DNA of 64,000 nt from Hydrogenophaga sp. (lineage in GTDB: Bacteria > Pseudomonadota > Gammaproteobacteria > Burkholderiales > Burkholderiaceae_C). How positions within the stretch are numbered: position 1 is the first letter of the stretch; every line of letters starts with the position of its first letter. Both the position numbers and the translations under genes were made by a program. The DNA is taken from positions 62,001 to 126,000 of the forward strand of contig NZ_JADMKB010000037.1 in the NCBI RefSeq assembly GCF_018780075.1, written 5' to 3'. Below, piece by piece: positions 55,266 through 63,431 of this stretch. A model generated the notes under the pieces. That model was not told where the DNA came from and searched no databases. It saw only the letters and a program-made list of their open reading frames with translations.

Positions 55266-55798
55266 CAGTGGGCCGGCACGTCGATCTGCAGGTCGATGGG
55301 CATGGCGGTTTCGATGGCGCCGCCCACCGGAGAGTGGCGGCAGCTGGCCTCGACCAGCGCATGCAGCCGCTCGGCCGCCACCCCCCGGGCGGACAGCCGC
55401 ACCCGCAGCCGCATGTCCAGCGGGCCTGCGGGCACCGGGCGGCCGTCCACCCCGCTCATGCCCAGCAGGCCACGGGCGTCGCTGCGGCTGCCCGCCTCGA
55501 CCTCCAGCAGGTCGAGCACGATGCCCTCGGTGGCCGCCGACATGGCGATGCGCGTGGCGGTGCACGAGGCCAGACCCGCGCGCATCAGCCAGCCGGGGCT
55601 CACCTGGTCGCCGCTGCCGCCGAGCTCCAGCGGCATGTCGGTGCTCACCGCGTGGCCATCGGCGTGATGCGTGACCACCCGCATGCCGCCGGTCCAGCGC
55701 GACAGGGCAGGCGCGTCTTCGTGCAGGCCCGCCTCGGGACGGCGCTGAAAAACCGATTGCACCCGTTGCAGGGCGGCGGCGATGGCGGTGGCGCTCAT
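55265..55798 (-). CDS. OsmC/Ohr family protein
   Basis: 177 aa. The OsmC fold with WLMRAGLASCTATRIAMSA, the conserved reactive Cys in LASCTA, and an acidic/His-rich opening GGMRVVTHHADGHAVSTDMP, then LELGGSGDQVSPGW. The second Cys of Ohr-type thiol peroxidases appears as ALVEASCRHSPV. Such proteins detoxify organic hydroperoxides or related electrophiles. It overlaps the AraC regulator gene downstream by 1 nt and lies divergent, 243 nt from the methyltransferase genes. Confidence 0.85.
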   Translation of the reverse strand: MSATAIAAALQRVQSVFQRRPEAGLHEDAPALSRWTGGMRVVTHHADGHAVSTDMPLELGGSGDQVSPGWLMRAGLASCTATRIAMSAATEGIVLDLLEVEAGSRSDARGLLGMSGVDGRPVPAGPLDMRLRVRLSARGVAAERLHALVEASCRHSPVGGAIETAMPIDLQIDVPAH

Positions 55799-56041
55799 GG
55801 GGAGGCTCCGGTGGATGGGGTCTGACCGCATTGTGGAAGTTGCGGGTCGGGTTGACCAGTGGCGCGCGCCGCGTCCGTGCGCCGGTGGACGAAGGGGCAA
55901 GGCGGCGGGACGCTCGGACAGGGTGCACCCACGCCAGGCCGCCCGGCCGGACGATGGAGCAGCCAAGGCCGACGCCGGGGCAGGACGTGGCGCGCCCGAA
56001 GGGCCACAGTGCCTCCACCCCCAACCCACTGGAGACACCCC

Positions 56042-56854
56042 ATGAACGCCCCCGTTGATTTCTCTGCCCTCAAGACCCGGCAACAAGGCGCATGGGCCAG
56101 CGGCGACTACGCCGTGATCGGCACCACGCTGCAGATCGTCGGCGAGCAACTGGCCGAGGCCTGTGACCTGCGCTGCGACGAGCGGGTGCTCGACGTGGCC
56201 GCCGGCAACGGCAACGCCACCCTGGCCGCGGCGCGCCGGGGGTGCCTCGTCACCTCCACCGACTACGTGAACAGCCTGCTGGAACGCGGCGCCGAGCGGG
56301 CGCGCGCCGAGCGGCTCAACGTGCAGTTCCAGGTCGCCGATGTCGAGGCCCTGCCCTTCGCGGACGGCAGCTTCGACGCGGTGCTGTCAACCTTCGGCGT
56401 CATGTTCGCGCCCGACCAGCGTCGGGCGGCCGCCGAGATGGCCCGCGTCTGCCGCCCCGGCGGGCGCATCGGCCTGGCCAACTGGACGCCCGACAGCCTG
56501 GTGGGCCGCATGTTCAAGGTGCTGGGGCGCCACCTGCCACCGCCCGCCGGCGTGTCGCCGCCGTCCTTGTGGGGGGTGGAGCCGCATGTGGCGGACCTGT
56601 TCGGGGATCGCGCGGCGGGCCTCCAGGTGACGCCGCGCCATTTCAACTTCCGCTACCGCTCCGCCGCCCATTTTGTCGAGGTGTTTCGCGACTGGTACGG
56701 GCCGGTGCACAAGGCCTTCGCCGCGCTGCCGGCCGAGCAGGCACAGACGCTGGAGCGGGAGCTGATCGAGCTGCTGGAAAGCCTGAACCGGGCGGGCGCC
56801 GCCTCGCTGGTCGTGCCCAGCGAGTACCTGGAAATCGTGATCACCGTGCGCTGA
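56042..56854 (+). CDS. SAM-dependent methyltransferase (class I)
   Basis: 270 aa. Motif I ERVLDVAAGNGNATLAAARR (about 47-66), post-I STDYVNSLLERG, then VEALPFADGSFDAVLSTFGV (motif II/III region) and RVCRPGGRIGLANW. Typical Methyltransf_11/25 domain (small-molecule or lipid quinone-like methylation). Start ATG at MNAPVDFSAL, with GGAG-type site upstream (ACTGGAGACACCCC). A second methyltransferase gene starts 3 nt after its stop. Substrate unknown. Confidence 0.85.
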   Translation: MNAPVDFSALKTRQQGAWASGDYAVIGTTLQIVGEQLAEACDLRCDERVLDVAAGNGNATLAAARRGCLVTSTDYVNSLLERGAERARAERLNVQFQVADVEALPFADGSFDAVLSTFGVMFAPDQRRAAAEMARVCRPGGRIGLANWTPDSLVGRMFKVLGRHLPPPAGVSPPSLWGVEPHVADLFGDRAAGLQVTPRHFNFRYRSAAHFVEVFRDWYGPVHKAFAALPAEQAQTLERELIELLESLNRAGAASLVVPSEYLEIVITVR

Positions 56855-56857
56855 ACC

Positions 56858-57685
56858 ATGGAACCGAGGCTGCAACGCCGTGTCCAGCGCTACGGCTGGG
56901 ACCTCGCGGCCCCGGGCTACGAAGGGCTGTGGGGCGCGCAGCTGGCGGGTGTGCAGGCGGCGCTGCTGACCGGCGCGGCCTTGCGGCCGGGTGAGCGGGT
57001 GCTGGACCTGGCCTGCGGCACCGGCCTGGTGACCCTCGCGGCGGCGCGGGCGGTGGCGCCGTCGGGCCACGCGCTGGGCACCGACCTGTCGGGCGAGATG
57101 GTCGCCCTGGCCGCGCAGCAGGCCCAACGGCAGGGCGTGAGCAACGCCGGCTTCACCCGCATGGACGCGGAGCACCTGGCGGTGGCCGACGGCAGCGTGG
57201 ACGCGGTGCTGTGCTCGCTGGGTCTGATGTATGTGCCCGGGCCCGAGCACGTGTTGAGCGAGGCCCGGCGCGTGCTGCGTCCGGGCGGTCGCCTGGTGGC
57301 GTCGGTGTGGGGCGAGCGCGCCCGCTGCGGCTGGGCGGGCGTGTTGGGCATCGTCGACGCCGAGGTGTCCAGCGAGGTCTGCCCGCTGTTTTTCCGCCTC
57401 GGGCAGGCGGGGGCGCTGGCACGGCTGTGCGCCGAGGCCAGCCTGGCGCCCGTCGAGGAGCACCGGCTGCGCAGCACGCTGACCTACGAAGACGGCGGGC
57501 AGGCTTGTGACGCCGCGCTGGTCGGCGGCCCGGTGGCGCTGGCCTGGTCGCGTTTTGACGAGGCCACGCGGGAGCGGGTGCGGGAGCGCTACCTGGCGTC
57601 GCTCGCCCCGTGGCATGTGGGGACCGGGTATGCGGTGCCGGCCGAGTTTGTGGTGCTGGTGGCGCGGGCACCGGCGGCGCCCTGA
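56858..57685 (+). CDS. SAM-dependent methyltransferase (UbiE/COQ5-like)
   Basis: 275 aa. Motif I ERVLDLACGTGLVTLAAARA (about 46-65), GTDLSGEMVALAAQQA, MDAEHLAVADGSVDAVLCSL and ARRVLRPGGRLVASVWGE. The arrangement resembles UbiE/Methyltransf_11 proteins; the C-terminal part (about 170-270) is unlike the first gene, so this is not a simple tandem duplication. 3 nt after the first methyltransferase, presumably co-translated. The divergent OsmC/AraC pair is the only obvious context. Confidence 0.86.
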   Translation: MEPRLQRRVQRYGWDLAAPGYEGLWGAQLAGVQAALLTGAALRPGERVLDLACGTGLVTLAAARAVAPSGHALGTDLSGEMVALAAQQAQRQGVSNAGFTRMDAEHLAVADGSVDAVLCSLGLMYVPGPEHVLSEARRVLRPGGRLVASVWGERARCGWAGVLGIVDAEVSSEVCPLFFRLGQAGALARLCAEASLAPVEEHRLRSTLTYEDGGQACDAALVGGPVALAWSRFDEATRERVRERYLASLAPWHVGTGYAVPAEFVVLVARAPAAP

Positions 57686-57725
57686 AAGCCGAGGCTGGCG
57701 TGAAGGCCTGCGCGGGCGCGCGCCC

Positions 57726-58472
57726 TCAGCTCCGGTCGGTTTTCGCCGTGCGGGCTTTGGGCTGGTCCTTGACCGGACGGTTCTCCGCAGTGCCCGCGCG
57801 CGCGAGTTCGTCCTTCACCAGGCCCTGGTACACCTTGGGCAGTTCGCGGCTCATGCTGTTGTTCTCGATGCCGTAGCCCAGGCTGGTCCAGGTGCCCGAG
57901 AGGCGCCGCAACACGGGCTGGATACGCCCCTGGCGCAACTGGGCCGGCAGGTTGCCCCAGCGCGACTCGGACAGCCAGGCGTGGATCACCTCGTCCTGGT
58001 ACACCGGGGCGAAGCTCAGGCCCACGGCGTCCATCGCATCGTCGGTGCGCTGCGGGTGGTACTTCGCCGCCAGCTCCAGCCAGGTGCTGTAGAGCAGCTG
58101 GTAACGCCCGGCGGCGGTGGAGCAGTTGCCCCGGTTCGGCCCCTGGCCGATCGACTCGCAGCGGTTGGGGTGCCGGTCCAGCGTGCCCACGTAGTCACCG
58201 CCATACATCACGTGGTAGGGCCGCCGCACATTGGATTCGCTGGCCGAGATGGTGCGCATCAGCGCACGCAGGTAGGGGTCGCCGCCTTCCATCACCAGCG
58301 GCTGCGTGCCGGGCAACAGCAGCCAGGGCCGCCACAACCACAGCAGCAACAGCATGACCAGCACCGCCGCCAGCGTGAGTCCGACCCGGGCGCGCCAGGG
58401 AGAGTCCCAGAAGCTGGGCGGACGGACCGTGGGTGGTGGTGGTTCGGTGATCGGTGGCAGGGTGGCTGACAT
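57726..58472 (-). CDS. Membrane-anchored lysozyme-like glycosidase (GH104-like)
   Basis: 248 aa. Short Pro-rich cytoplasmic start, one membrane anchor (about residues 30-52: VGLTLAAVLVMLLLLWLW), then a catalytic domain with LMRTISASESNVRRPYHVMY (Glu in SASES as catalytic acid), DYVGTLDRHPNRC, and NCSTAAGRYQLLYSTW (AGRYQ motif). This matches the GH104/phage-lysozyme-like group (ISASEG... AAGRYQ). Likely cleaves peptidoglycan. A charged Lys-rich tail ends the protein. Convergent with the second methyltransferase gene. Confidence 0.83.
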   Translation of the reverse strand: MSATLPPITEPPPPTVRPPSFWDSPWRARVGLTLAAVLVMLLLLWLWRPWLLLPGTQPLVMEGGDPYLRALMRTISASESNVRRPYHVMYGGDYVGTLDRHPNRCESIGQGPNRGNCSTAAGRYQLLYSTWLELAAKYHPQRTDDAMDAVGLSFAPVYQDEVIHAWLSESRWGNLPAQLRQGRIQPVLRRLSGTWTSLGYGIENNSMSRELPKVYQGLVKDELARAGTAENRPVKDQPKARTAKTDRS

Positions 58473-58545
58473 GCGAAGGGCGTCATCGGCCAGCGCGGTG
58501 CTGACACAATGAGCCCATTGTCCAACAACCCATGAACCCCGCGCC

Positions 58546-59517
58546 ATGCTGCTGTCCATCCCTGCCTTGCTGGCCGGCCTGATCCTGCTGGTGTGGGGCG
58601 CCGAACGGCTGGTGGACGGCGCCTCGGCGTTGGCCCAGCGCGCCGGGTGGTCGCCGTTGCTGGTGGGGCTGGTGGTGGTGGGCTTCGGCTCGTCGGCGTC
58701 CGAACTGGCGGTGGCGGTCACGGCGGCGCTGCAGGACCACCCGGCGCTGGCGCTGGGCAGCGCCTGGGGATCGAACATCGTGAGCATGTCGCTGGTGCTG
58801 GGTGTGACGGTGCTGGTGGCGCCCATCGCAGCCCGCTCGCCGGTGCTGCACCTCGAGTTGCCGCTGCTGCTCGCCGCCATTGTGCTGACCGCGCTGCTGG
58901 TGGCCGACGGCGTGCTCTCCCGGCTCGACGCTGCGCTGCTGCTGGCGGGTTTCGTGGCGCTGCTGGTCTGGTCGTGGCGACAGTCGCGCCGCAGCGAACC
59001 CGACGAGCTGGCGCGCGAGACCGCGCAGGAAATGCCCACCCTCCCGCTGGCTCGGGGTCAGGCCGTGCGCCGGGTCTTGCTCGCGCTGCTGGTGCTGGCG
59101 GGCGGTTCGGCGCTGCTGGTGTGGGGCGCGGTGGACGTGGCGCACGGGCTGGGCGTCAGCGACCTGACGCTGGGCTTCACCGTGGTGGCGCTGGGCACCA
59201 CGCTGCCCGAGCTGGCCACCTGCATCGCCGCAGCTCGCAAGGGCGAAGACGACATTGCGCTGGGCCATGTGCTGGGCGCGGGCCTGTTCAACACACTGGC
59301 CGTGGCCGGGCTGGCGGGCCTGATCGAACCGCTGGACGTGGAGACCACGGTGCTGGTGCGCGACCTGGCGGTGATGGCCGCGCTGGCCCTGGGCCTCTAC
59401 TGGGTGGGACGCGTTCCGCAGCGACCGACCCAGCTCGGCCAGACGGCGGGCCGCGTGCTGGTGGCGGTGTACCTGCTGCACACCGCCGCGTTGATCGTCA
59501 CCTCGGGACCGGGCTGA
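58546..59517 (+). CDS. Ca2+:cation antiporter (YrbG/CaxA-like)
   Basis: 323 aa, about ten membrane helices in two halves, each with an alpha-repeat. First repeat VVGFGSSASELAVAVTAALQ and ALGSAWGSNIVSMSLVLG; second FTVVALGTTLPELATCIAAA and ALGHVLGAGLFNTLAVAG. In the family the repeats usually read GTSxPE and GNxxGSN; here GSSASE in the first and GHVLGAG in the second are departures from the usual ion-site wording, so ion selectivity is uncertain. Inner membrane. It is followed by repeat R12. Confidence 0.83.
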   Translation: MLLSIPALLAGLILLVWGAERLVDGASALAQRAGWSPLLVGLVVVGFGSSASELAVAVTAALQDHPALALGSAWGSNIVSMSLVLGVTVLVAPIAARSPVLHLELPLLLAAIVLTALLVADGVLSRLDAALLLAGFVALLVWSWRQSRRSEPDELARETAQEMPTLPLARGQAVRRVLLALLVLAGGSALLVWGAVDVAHGLGVSDLTLGFTVVALGTTLPELATCIAAARKGEDDIALGHVLGAGLFNTLAVAGLAGLIEPLDVETTVLVRDLAVMAALALGLYWVGRVPQRPTQLGQTAGRVLVAVYLLHTAALIVTSGPG

Positions 59518-59523
59518 AGTGAG

Positions 59524-59627
59524 ACACCCCCCGCGCCGCTTTGCGTCACCCCCCTCTCTCGCCTTCGGCGGGAGGGGGACGGCACTGGCCGTCCGGCAAA
59601 GCCGGCCCGGCGGTGCCCTTGGGTTGC
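59524..59627 (+). repeat. Dispersed 3'-end double-hairpin repeat, copy R12
   Basis: Follows the antiporter stop (59517) by 6 nt. Same arms as R7/R8, but the apex of the central hairpin is extended (CTCTCTCGCCTTCGGCGGGAG) with the added bases paired. Distal stem GGCAC/GTGCC. Confidence 0.92.
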
Positions 59628-59684
59628 ACCGTTTCATGCGTCGGCGCGGCGCTCCGGAGCCATGAAAAACCGTTTGGAGCGCCT

Positions 59685-60605
59685 TCAGGAGCGCAACCCT
59701 TCGTTGACCGTCGGGTAACGCAGGCTCAGTCGCAGTTCGGCCTTCATGCGCTGGTTGTCCAGCCGGCGCGACTCGCTCATGAAACTCAGCAGCATCAGCG
59801 GCAGCTGGTCGCCCGCCGCGTCGCGGGCGATGCGCGGCGGGCGCGGCAGGCCGTACAGGTCGGCCGCCATGTCGAAGTAGTCGCCCATCAGGAACTGGCT
59901 GTCGTCCACGACGTTGACGTTGCGTTGCGGCCGGCCGCGCCACAGGGCGAGCGCGCAGGCGCGGCCCAGGTCGTCGGCGTGGATGTGGTTGGTGTAGACA
60001 TCGTCCTGCGCCCTCAGCACCGGCGTGCCGCGCTGCAAGCGCTCGCGCGGCGTGCCGCCGGCGCGGTCGGGGGCGTAGATGCCGGGAATGCGCAGCACCG
60101 AGGTGCGCACGCCGAGCGCGCGGCCGAGCCAGTGCACCGAGGCCTCGGCATCAACACGGCGCCAGGCCCGAGGCGTCTTGGGCTGCGTGGGCGTGGCTTC
60201 ATCCACCCAGCGGCCCTGGCTGTCGCCGTACACGCCGGTCGTGGAACCATAGACCAGCGACACCGGCACCGAGCGCCGGGCCAGGGCGCGCACCAGGTCC
60301 CGCGTGCGGGGGTCGAGCCGCCAGTCGGTCTGGCCTTCGGAGGGCGGTGGCGCGAGGTGCAACACCCGCGTGGCCAGGCCGGCGAGGCGCTGCAGGCTGC
60401 GCGGATCGTCGAGGTTGCCTTGCAGCGGCGTGATGCCCTGGGCGCGCAGGTCGGCGTTGCGCTCGGGCGACGAGGTGAGCGCCAGCAGGCGCATCCGCCG
60501 GCCCGACCCCAGCGCGCGCGCCGCGCGCTGGCCCACGTCGCCGCAGCCGATGATGAGCACCCGCTCGCGGCGGAAGCGTGCAGGGAGAGCGCCAGAAGGG
60601 TTCAT
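59685..60605 (-). CDS. NAD(P)-dependent epimerase/dehydratase (extended SDR)
   Basis: 306 aa. Rossmann motif RVLIIGCGDVGQRAARALGS (GxGxxG as GCGDVGQ) near the N-terminus, a Tyr-containing active region SLVYGSTTGVYGDSQGRWVD, then RVDAEASVHWLGRALGVRTS and the SDR-type LRIPGIYAPDRAGGTP and DVYTNHIHADDLG. The usual YxxxK dyad is not clear (RRVDAEAS replaces it), as in some YeeZ-like members. Function unknown. Leftward, divergent from the reductase gene. Confidence 0.78.
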   Translation of the reverse strand: MNPSGALPARFRRERVLIIGCGDVGQRAARALGSGRRMRLLALTSSPERNADLRAQGITPLQGNLDDPRSLQRLAGLATRVLHLAPPPSEGQTDWRLDPRTRDLVRALARRSVPVSLVYGSTTGVYGDSQGRWVDEATPTQPKTPRAWRRVDAEASVHWLGRALGVRTSVLRIPGIYAPDRAGGTPRERLQRGTPVLRAQDDVYTNHIHADDLGRACALALWRGRPQRNVNVVDDSQFLMGDYFDMAADLYGLPRPPRIARDAAGDQLPLMLLSFMSESRRLDNQRMKAELRLSLRYPTVNEGLRS

Positions 60606-60699
60606 GCCAAAGCCAGATTTGCGAGAATGGCGGGTTGCTTGGCCGATCGACGCCGAAGCCATGCACCACCGAGACAACCACTTTAGCCCTTTTCAAACC

Positions 60700-61731
60700 A
60701 TGACCTTCACCATCACCGTCGAGCCCAGTGGCCGTGTCTTCAGCGCCGAGTCCGGCGAAGCCATCCTCGCCGCGGGCATCCGCCAGGGCATCGGCCTGCC
60801 CTACGGCTGCAAGGACGGCGCCTGCGGCTCCTGCAAATGCAAGCTGGTGAGCGGCAGCGTGGCCCACGGCCCGCACCAGGCCAAGGCGCTGAGCGCTGAA
60901 GAGGAAGCGGCGGGCTACGTGCTGACCTGCTGCGGCGTGGCGCAATCGGACGTGACGCTGGAATCGCGCCAGGTCACCGAGGCCGGCGCCTTCCCGATCA
61001 AAAAGATGCCGGTGCGCGTGAGCAGCCTGGAGCGCGTGTCGCACGACGTGATCGTGCTCAAGCTGCAGCTGCCGGCGGCCGACGCCTTCCAGTACCACGC
61101 GGGCCAGTACGTCGAGTTCCTGCTGCGCGACGGCGACCGCCGCAGCTATTCCATGGCCAACGCGCCCCACACGCAGGCCAGCGGCAACTGGGTCGAGCTG
61201 CACCTGCGCCACATGCCCGGCGGCAAGTTCACCGACCACGCGTTCGGCACCATGAAGGAAAAAGACATCCTGCGCATCGAGGGACCCTACGGCAGCTTCT
61301 TCCTGCGCGAAGACAGCGACAAGCCCCTGGTGCTGCTGGCCTCGGGCACCGGCTTCGCACCGATCAAGGCGCTGATCGAACACATGCAGCACAAGGGCAT
61401 CACCCGCCCGGCCACGCTGTACTGGGGCGGCCGCCGCCCGTCCGACCTGTACCAGAACGCCTGGGTCGAGGCCCAGCTGGCCACCATGCCGAACCTGCGT
61501 TATGTGCCGGTGATCTCGGACGCCTTGCCCGAAGACGCCTGGACCGGCCGCACCGGCTTCGTGCACAGCGCGGTGCTGCAGGACTTCCCCGATCTCTCGG
61601 GCCACCAGGTCTACGCCTGCGGCGCGCCCATCGTGGTGGATTCGGCCCGTGCGCAGTACACCGCCCAGGCCGGCCTGCCGCCCGAGGAGTTCTACGCCGA
61701 CTCGTTCACCAGCGCCAAGGACAAAGCATGA
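60700..61731 (+). CDS. 2Fe-2S/FAD reductase (CDP-6-deoxy-delta-3,4-glucoseen reductase-like)
   Basis: 343 aa. N-terminal plant-type ferredoxin domain with PYGCKDGACGSCKCKL (three Cys) and VLTCCGVAQ (fourth), FAD domain with RRSYSMANAPHTQ (RxYS) and HLRHMPGGKFTD, and NAD-binding domain with LLASGTGFAPIKALIEH, YWGGRRPSDLY and VYACGAPIVVDSA. Same plan as phenol hydroxylase reductases and RfbI/AscD-type enzymes. Feeds electrons to an unknown oxygenase or dehydratase. The MTFTITVEPSG start was chosen; the next gene (TctC) lies 62 nt after its stop. Confidence 0.9.
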   Translation: MTFTITVEPSGRVFSAESGEAILAAGIRQGIGLPYGCKDGACGSCKCKLVSGSVAHGPHQAKALSAEEEAAGYVLTCCGVAQSDVTLESRQVTEAGAFPIKKMPVRVSSLERVSHDVIVLKLQLPAADAFQYHAGQYVEFLLRDGDRRSYSMANAPHTQASGNWVELHLRHMPGGKFTDHAFGTMKEKDILRIEGPYGSFFLREDSDKPLVLLASGTGFAPIKALIEHMQHKGITRPATLYWGGRRPSDLYQNAWVEAQLATMPNLRYVPVISDALPEDAWTGRTGFVHSAVLQDFPDLSGHQVYACGAPIVVDSARAQYTAQAGLPPEEFYADSFTSAKDKA

Positions 61732-61793
61732 GCGCCCGCCCGGCCGTTCCGAAGGGCGCTCGCCCCGCAGTGCGCAGCACGGAGGGTCTTCCA

Positions 61794-62774
61794 GTGAACA
61801 CCCGCCGCCAGCTGATTGCCCGCACGGCCCTGACCCTGGCGGTCGCCGCCGCCCCGGCCCTTGCGTGGGCCCAGACCGACAAAGTCACGCGCATCGTCGT
61901 GCCCTTCGCAGCCGGCGGGCCGATCGACGTGACGGCGCGCATCCTGGCCGAGACGGTGAAGGGCTCGCTGGGCACGGTGATCGTGGACAACCGGCCCGGC
62001 GCGGGCGGCAACATCGGCGTGGCGGCGGTGGCCAAGGCCGCGCCCGACGGCCTGACGCTGGGCATCGCGACCACCGCGTCGCACGGCATCAACCCCTGGC
62101 TGTTCTCCAAGCTGCCCTACGACCCGGTGAAAGACTTCGCGCCGGTCACGCAGATGCTGCGCGTGCCCAACGTGCTGGTGATGAACGCCGAAGCGGCGCA
62201 GCGCCTGAACATCGCCACGCTGGCCGACCTGATCCGCTACGCCAAGGCCCACCCGGGCAAGCTCAACTACGGCTCGGGCGGCAACGGCAGCGCGGGCCAC
62301 CTGGCGGGCGAGATGTTCAAGCACCAGGCCGGCGTGTTCGCGGTGCACATTCCCTACAACGGCGGCAACCCGGCGCAGCTCGGTCTGCTCTCGGGTCAGG
62401 TCGATTTCAACTTCGACAACCTGGCCACCGCCTCGGCCAACATCCGCGCCGGCAAGCTGAGGGCGCTGGCCGTGACCACCGCGCAACGCAGCGCGGCGAT
62501 GCCCGATGTGCCTGCGGTGGCCGAGACGCTCAAGGGATTCGAGATCGACACCTGGTGGGGCCTGGTCGCGCCCGCCGGCACACCGGCCGACACCGTGCGC
62601 AAGCTCAACGCCGCGTTCACCGAAGCGCTGAAATCACCCGAGGTCAGGAGCCGTTTCGCCGCCTTGATGGCCGAACCCGCACCGAGCTCGCCCGAAGCCT
62701 TTGCCGGCTTTCTGAACAGCGAGCGCGCCAAGTACGAGCGCGCGGTCAAGCTCAGCGGGGCGAAGGTGGATTGA
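61794..62774 (+). CDS. Tripartite tricarboxylate transporter receptor (TctC/Bug)
   Basis: 326 aa periplasmic Bug receptor. The GTG start is preferred because CGGAGGG stands 6-7 nt upstream and the resulting N-terminus (MNTRRQLIARTALTLAVAAA) is a signal peptide. The alternative ATG at 61728 would put 22 extra hydrophilic residues before the signal. Receptor motifs: VTRIVVPFAAGGPIDVTAR, VIVDNRPGAGGNIGVAAV and HIPYNGGNPAQLGLLSGQVD. Many Bug receptors are encoded without transporter subunits, as here. Ligand unknown. Confidence 0.9.
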   Translation: MNTRRQLIARTALTLAVAAAPALAWAQTDKVTRIVVPFAAGGPIDVTARILAETVKGSLGTVIVDNRPGAGGNIGVAAVAKAAPDGLTLGIATTASHGINPWLFSKLPYDPVKDFAPVTQMLRVPNVLVMNAEAAQRLNIATLADLIRYAKAHPGKLNYGSGGNGSAGHLAGEMFKHQAGVFAVHIPYNGGNPAQLGLLSGQVDFNFDNLATASANIRAGKLRALAVTTAQRSAAMPDVPAVAETLKGFEIDTWWGLVAPAGTPADTVRKLNAAFTEALKSPEVRSRFAALMAEPAPSSPEAFAGFLNSERAKYERAVKLSGAKVD

Positions 62775-62789
62775 GGCGCGCGGTGTGGC

Positions 62790-63347
62790 TCAGCGCTTGA
62801 TGGCCGCCAGGTCCTCGACCAGCTCTTCGGTGGTGTCCCCCAGCGTCTCGGCCGCGTCTTCGTAGAAGTTGCCACCGAACATCCCGCCGCGTTTGGTGTC
62901 ACTTTCCTGCTTCGACGCGACCACCTTGCCCGAGCTGGCGTCCGTGGCCTCCAGGGTGATGTCCACCGTGGCTTTGCCCGCGCCCACAATGCCGCCAACC
63001 CAGCGCAAGGCCTGATTGCCCGGGTCGTAGCTGAGTTTGGCCTGGACCACGACCGCGCCTTCGCGCTGTCCCGGGTGTTCGCTCAGCACCTGAAGGCCGT
63101 TTTCTTTCAATGCCGCCTGGATCACGCCGGGCAGCTTCTTTTCAAACACCTGTTTGTCCTCAAGACGCTTGCTGTCTGGCGCAGCGTCCACCAGGGTGAC
63201 TGAGATCGCTGAAACATAGGCCTGCGTGTACTTGCTGGGCGCTTCCGGTACCGACGACGCAGCGGATTTTTCGGGGCTGGAACCACATGCGACCAGCACC
63301 ACGGACACGAGCCCCCATGCGGCGGCTTGAACGAACGAACGAGACAT
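62790..63347 (-). CDS. DUF4410 family lipoprotein
   Basis: 185 aa. Lipoprotein signal with VVLVACGSS (lipobox Cys at about residue 21). DUF4410-like body: VFEKKLPGVIQAALKENGLQ, then LQVLSEHPGQREGAVVVQAK, LRWVGGIVGAGKATVDITLE and KVVASKQESDTKRGGMFGGN. Family function is unknown. Convergent with the TctC gene, 15 nt apart; the Sco gene lies 84 nt upstream on the same strand. The ATG shown follows a good AGGGAG site. Confidence 0.82.
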   Translation of the reverse strand: MSRSFVQAAAWGLVSVVLVACGSSPEKSAASSVPEAPSKYTQAYVSAISVTLVDAAPDSKRLEDKQVFEKKLPGVIQAALKENGLQVLSEHPGQREGAVVVQAKLSYDPGNQALRWVGGIVGAGKATVDITLEATDASSGKVVASKQESDTKRGGMFGGNFYEDAAETLGDTTEELVEDLAAIKR

Positions 63348-63431
63348 CAACAACTCCCTGAAGTTAAAAAGGCACCCCGATGGGTGCCCGCGGGGATTCT
63401 ACCGACGACGTTGTTGCTGAAGCCTCGGCGC

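Noticed and set aside
61728-61793. ATG overlapping the reductase stop as the start of the TctC receptor
   Set aside because: It would put a hydrophilic 22-residue leader before the signal peptide; the GTG at 61794 has a strong ribosome site at the right distance.
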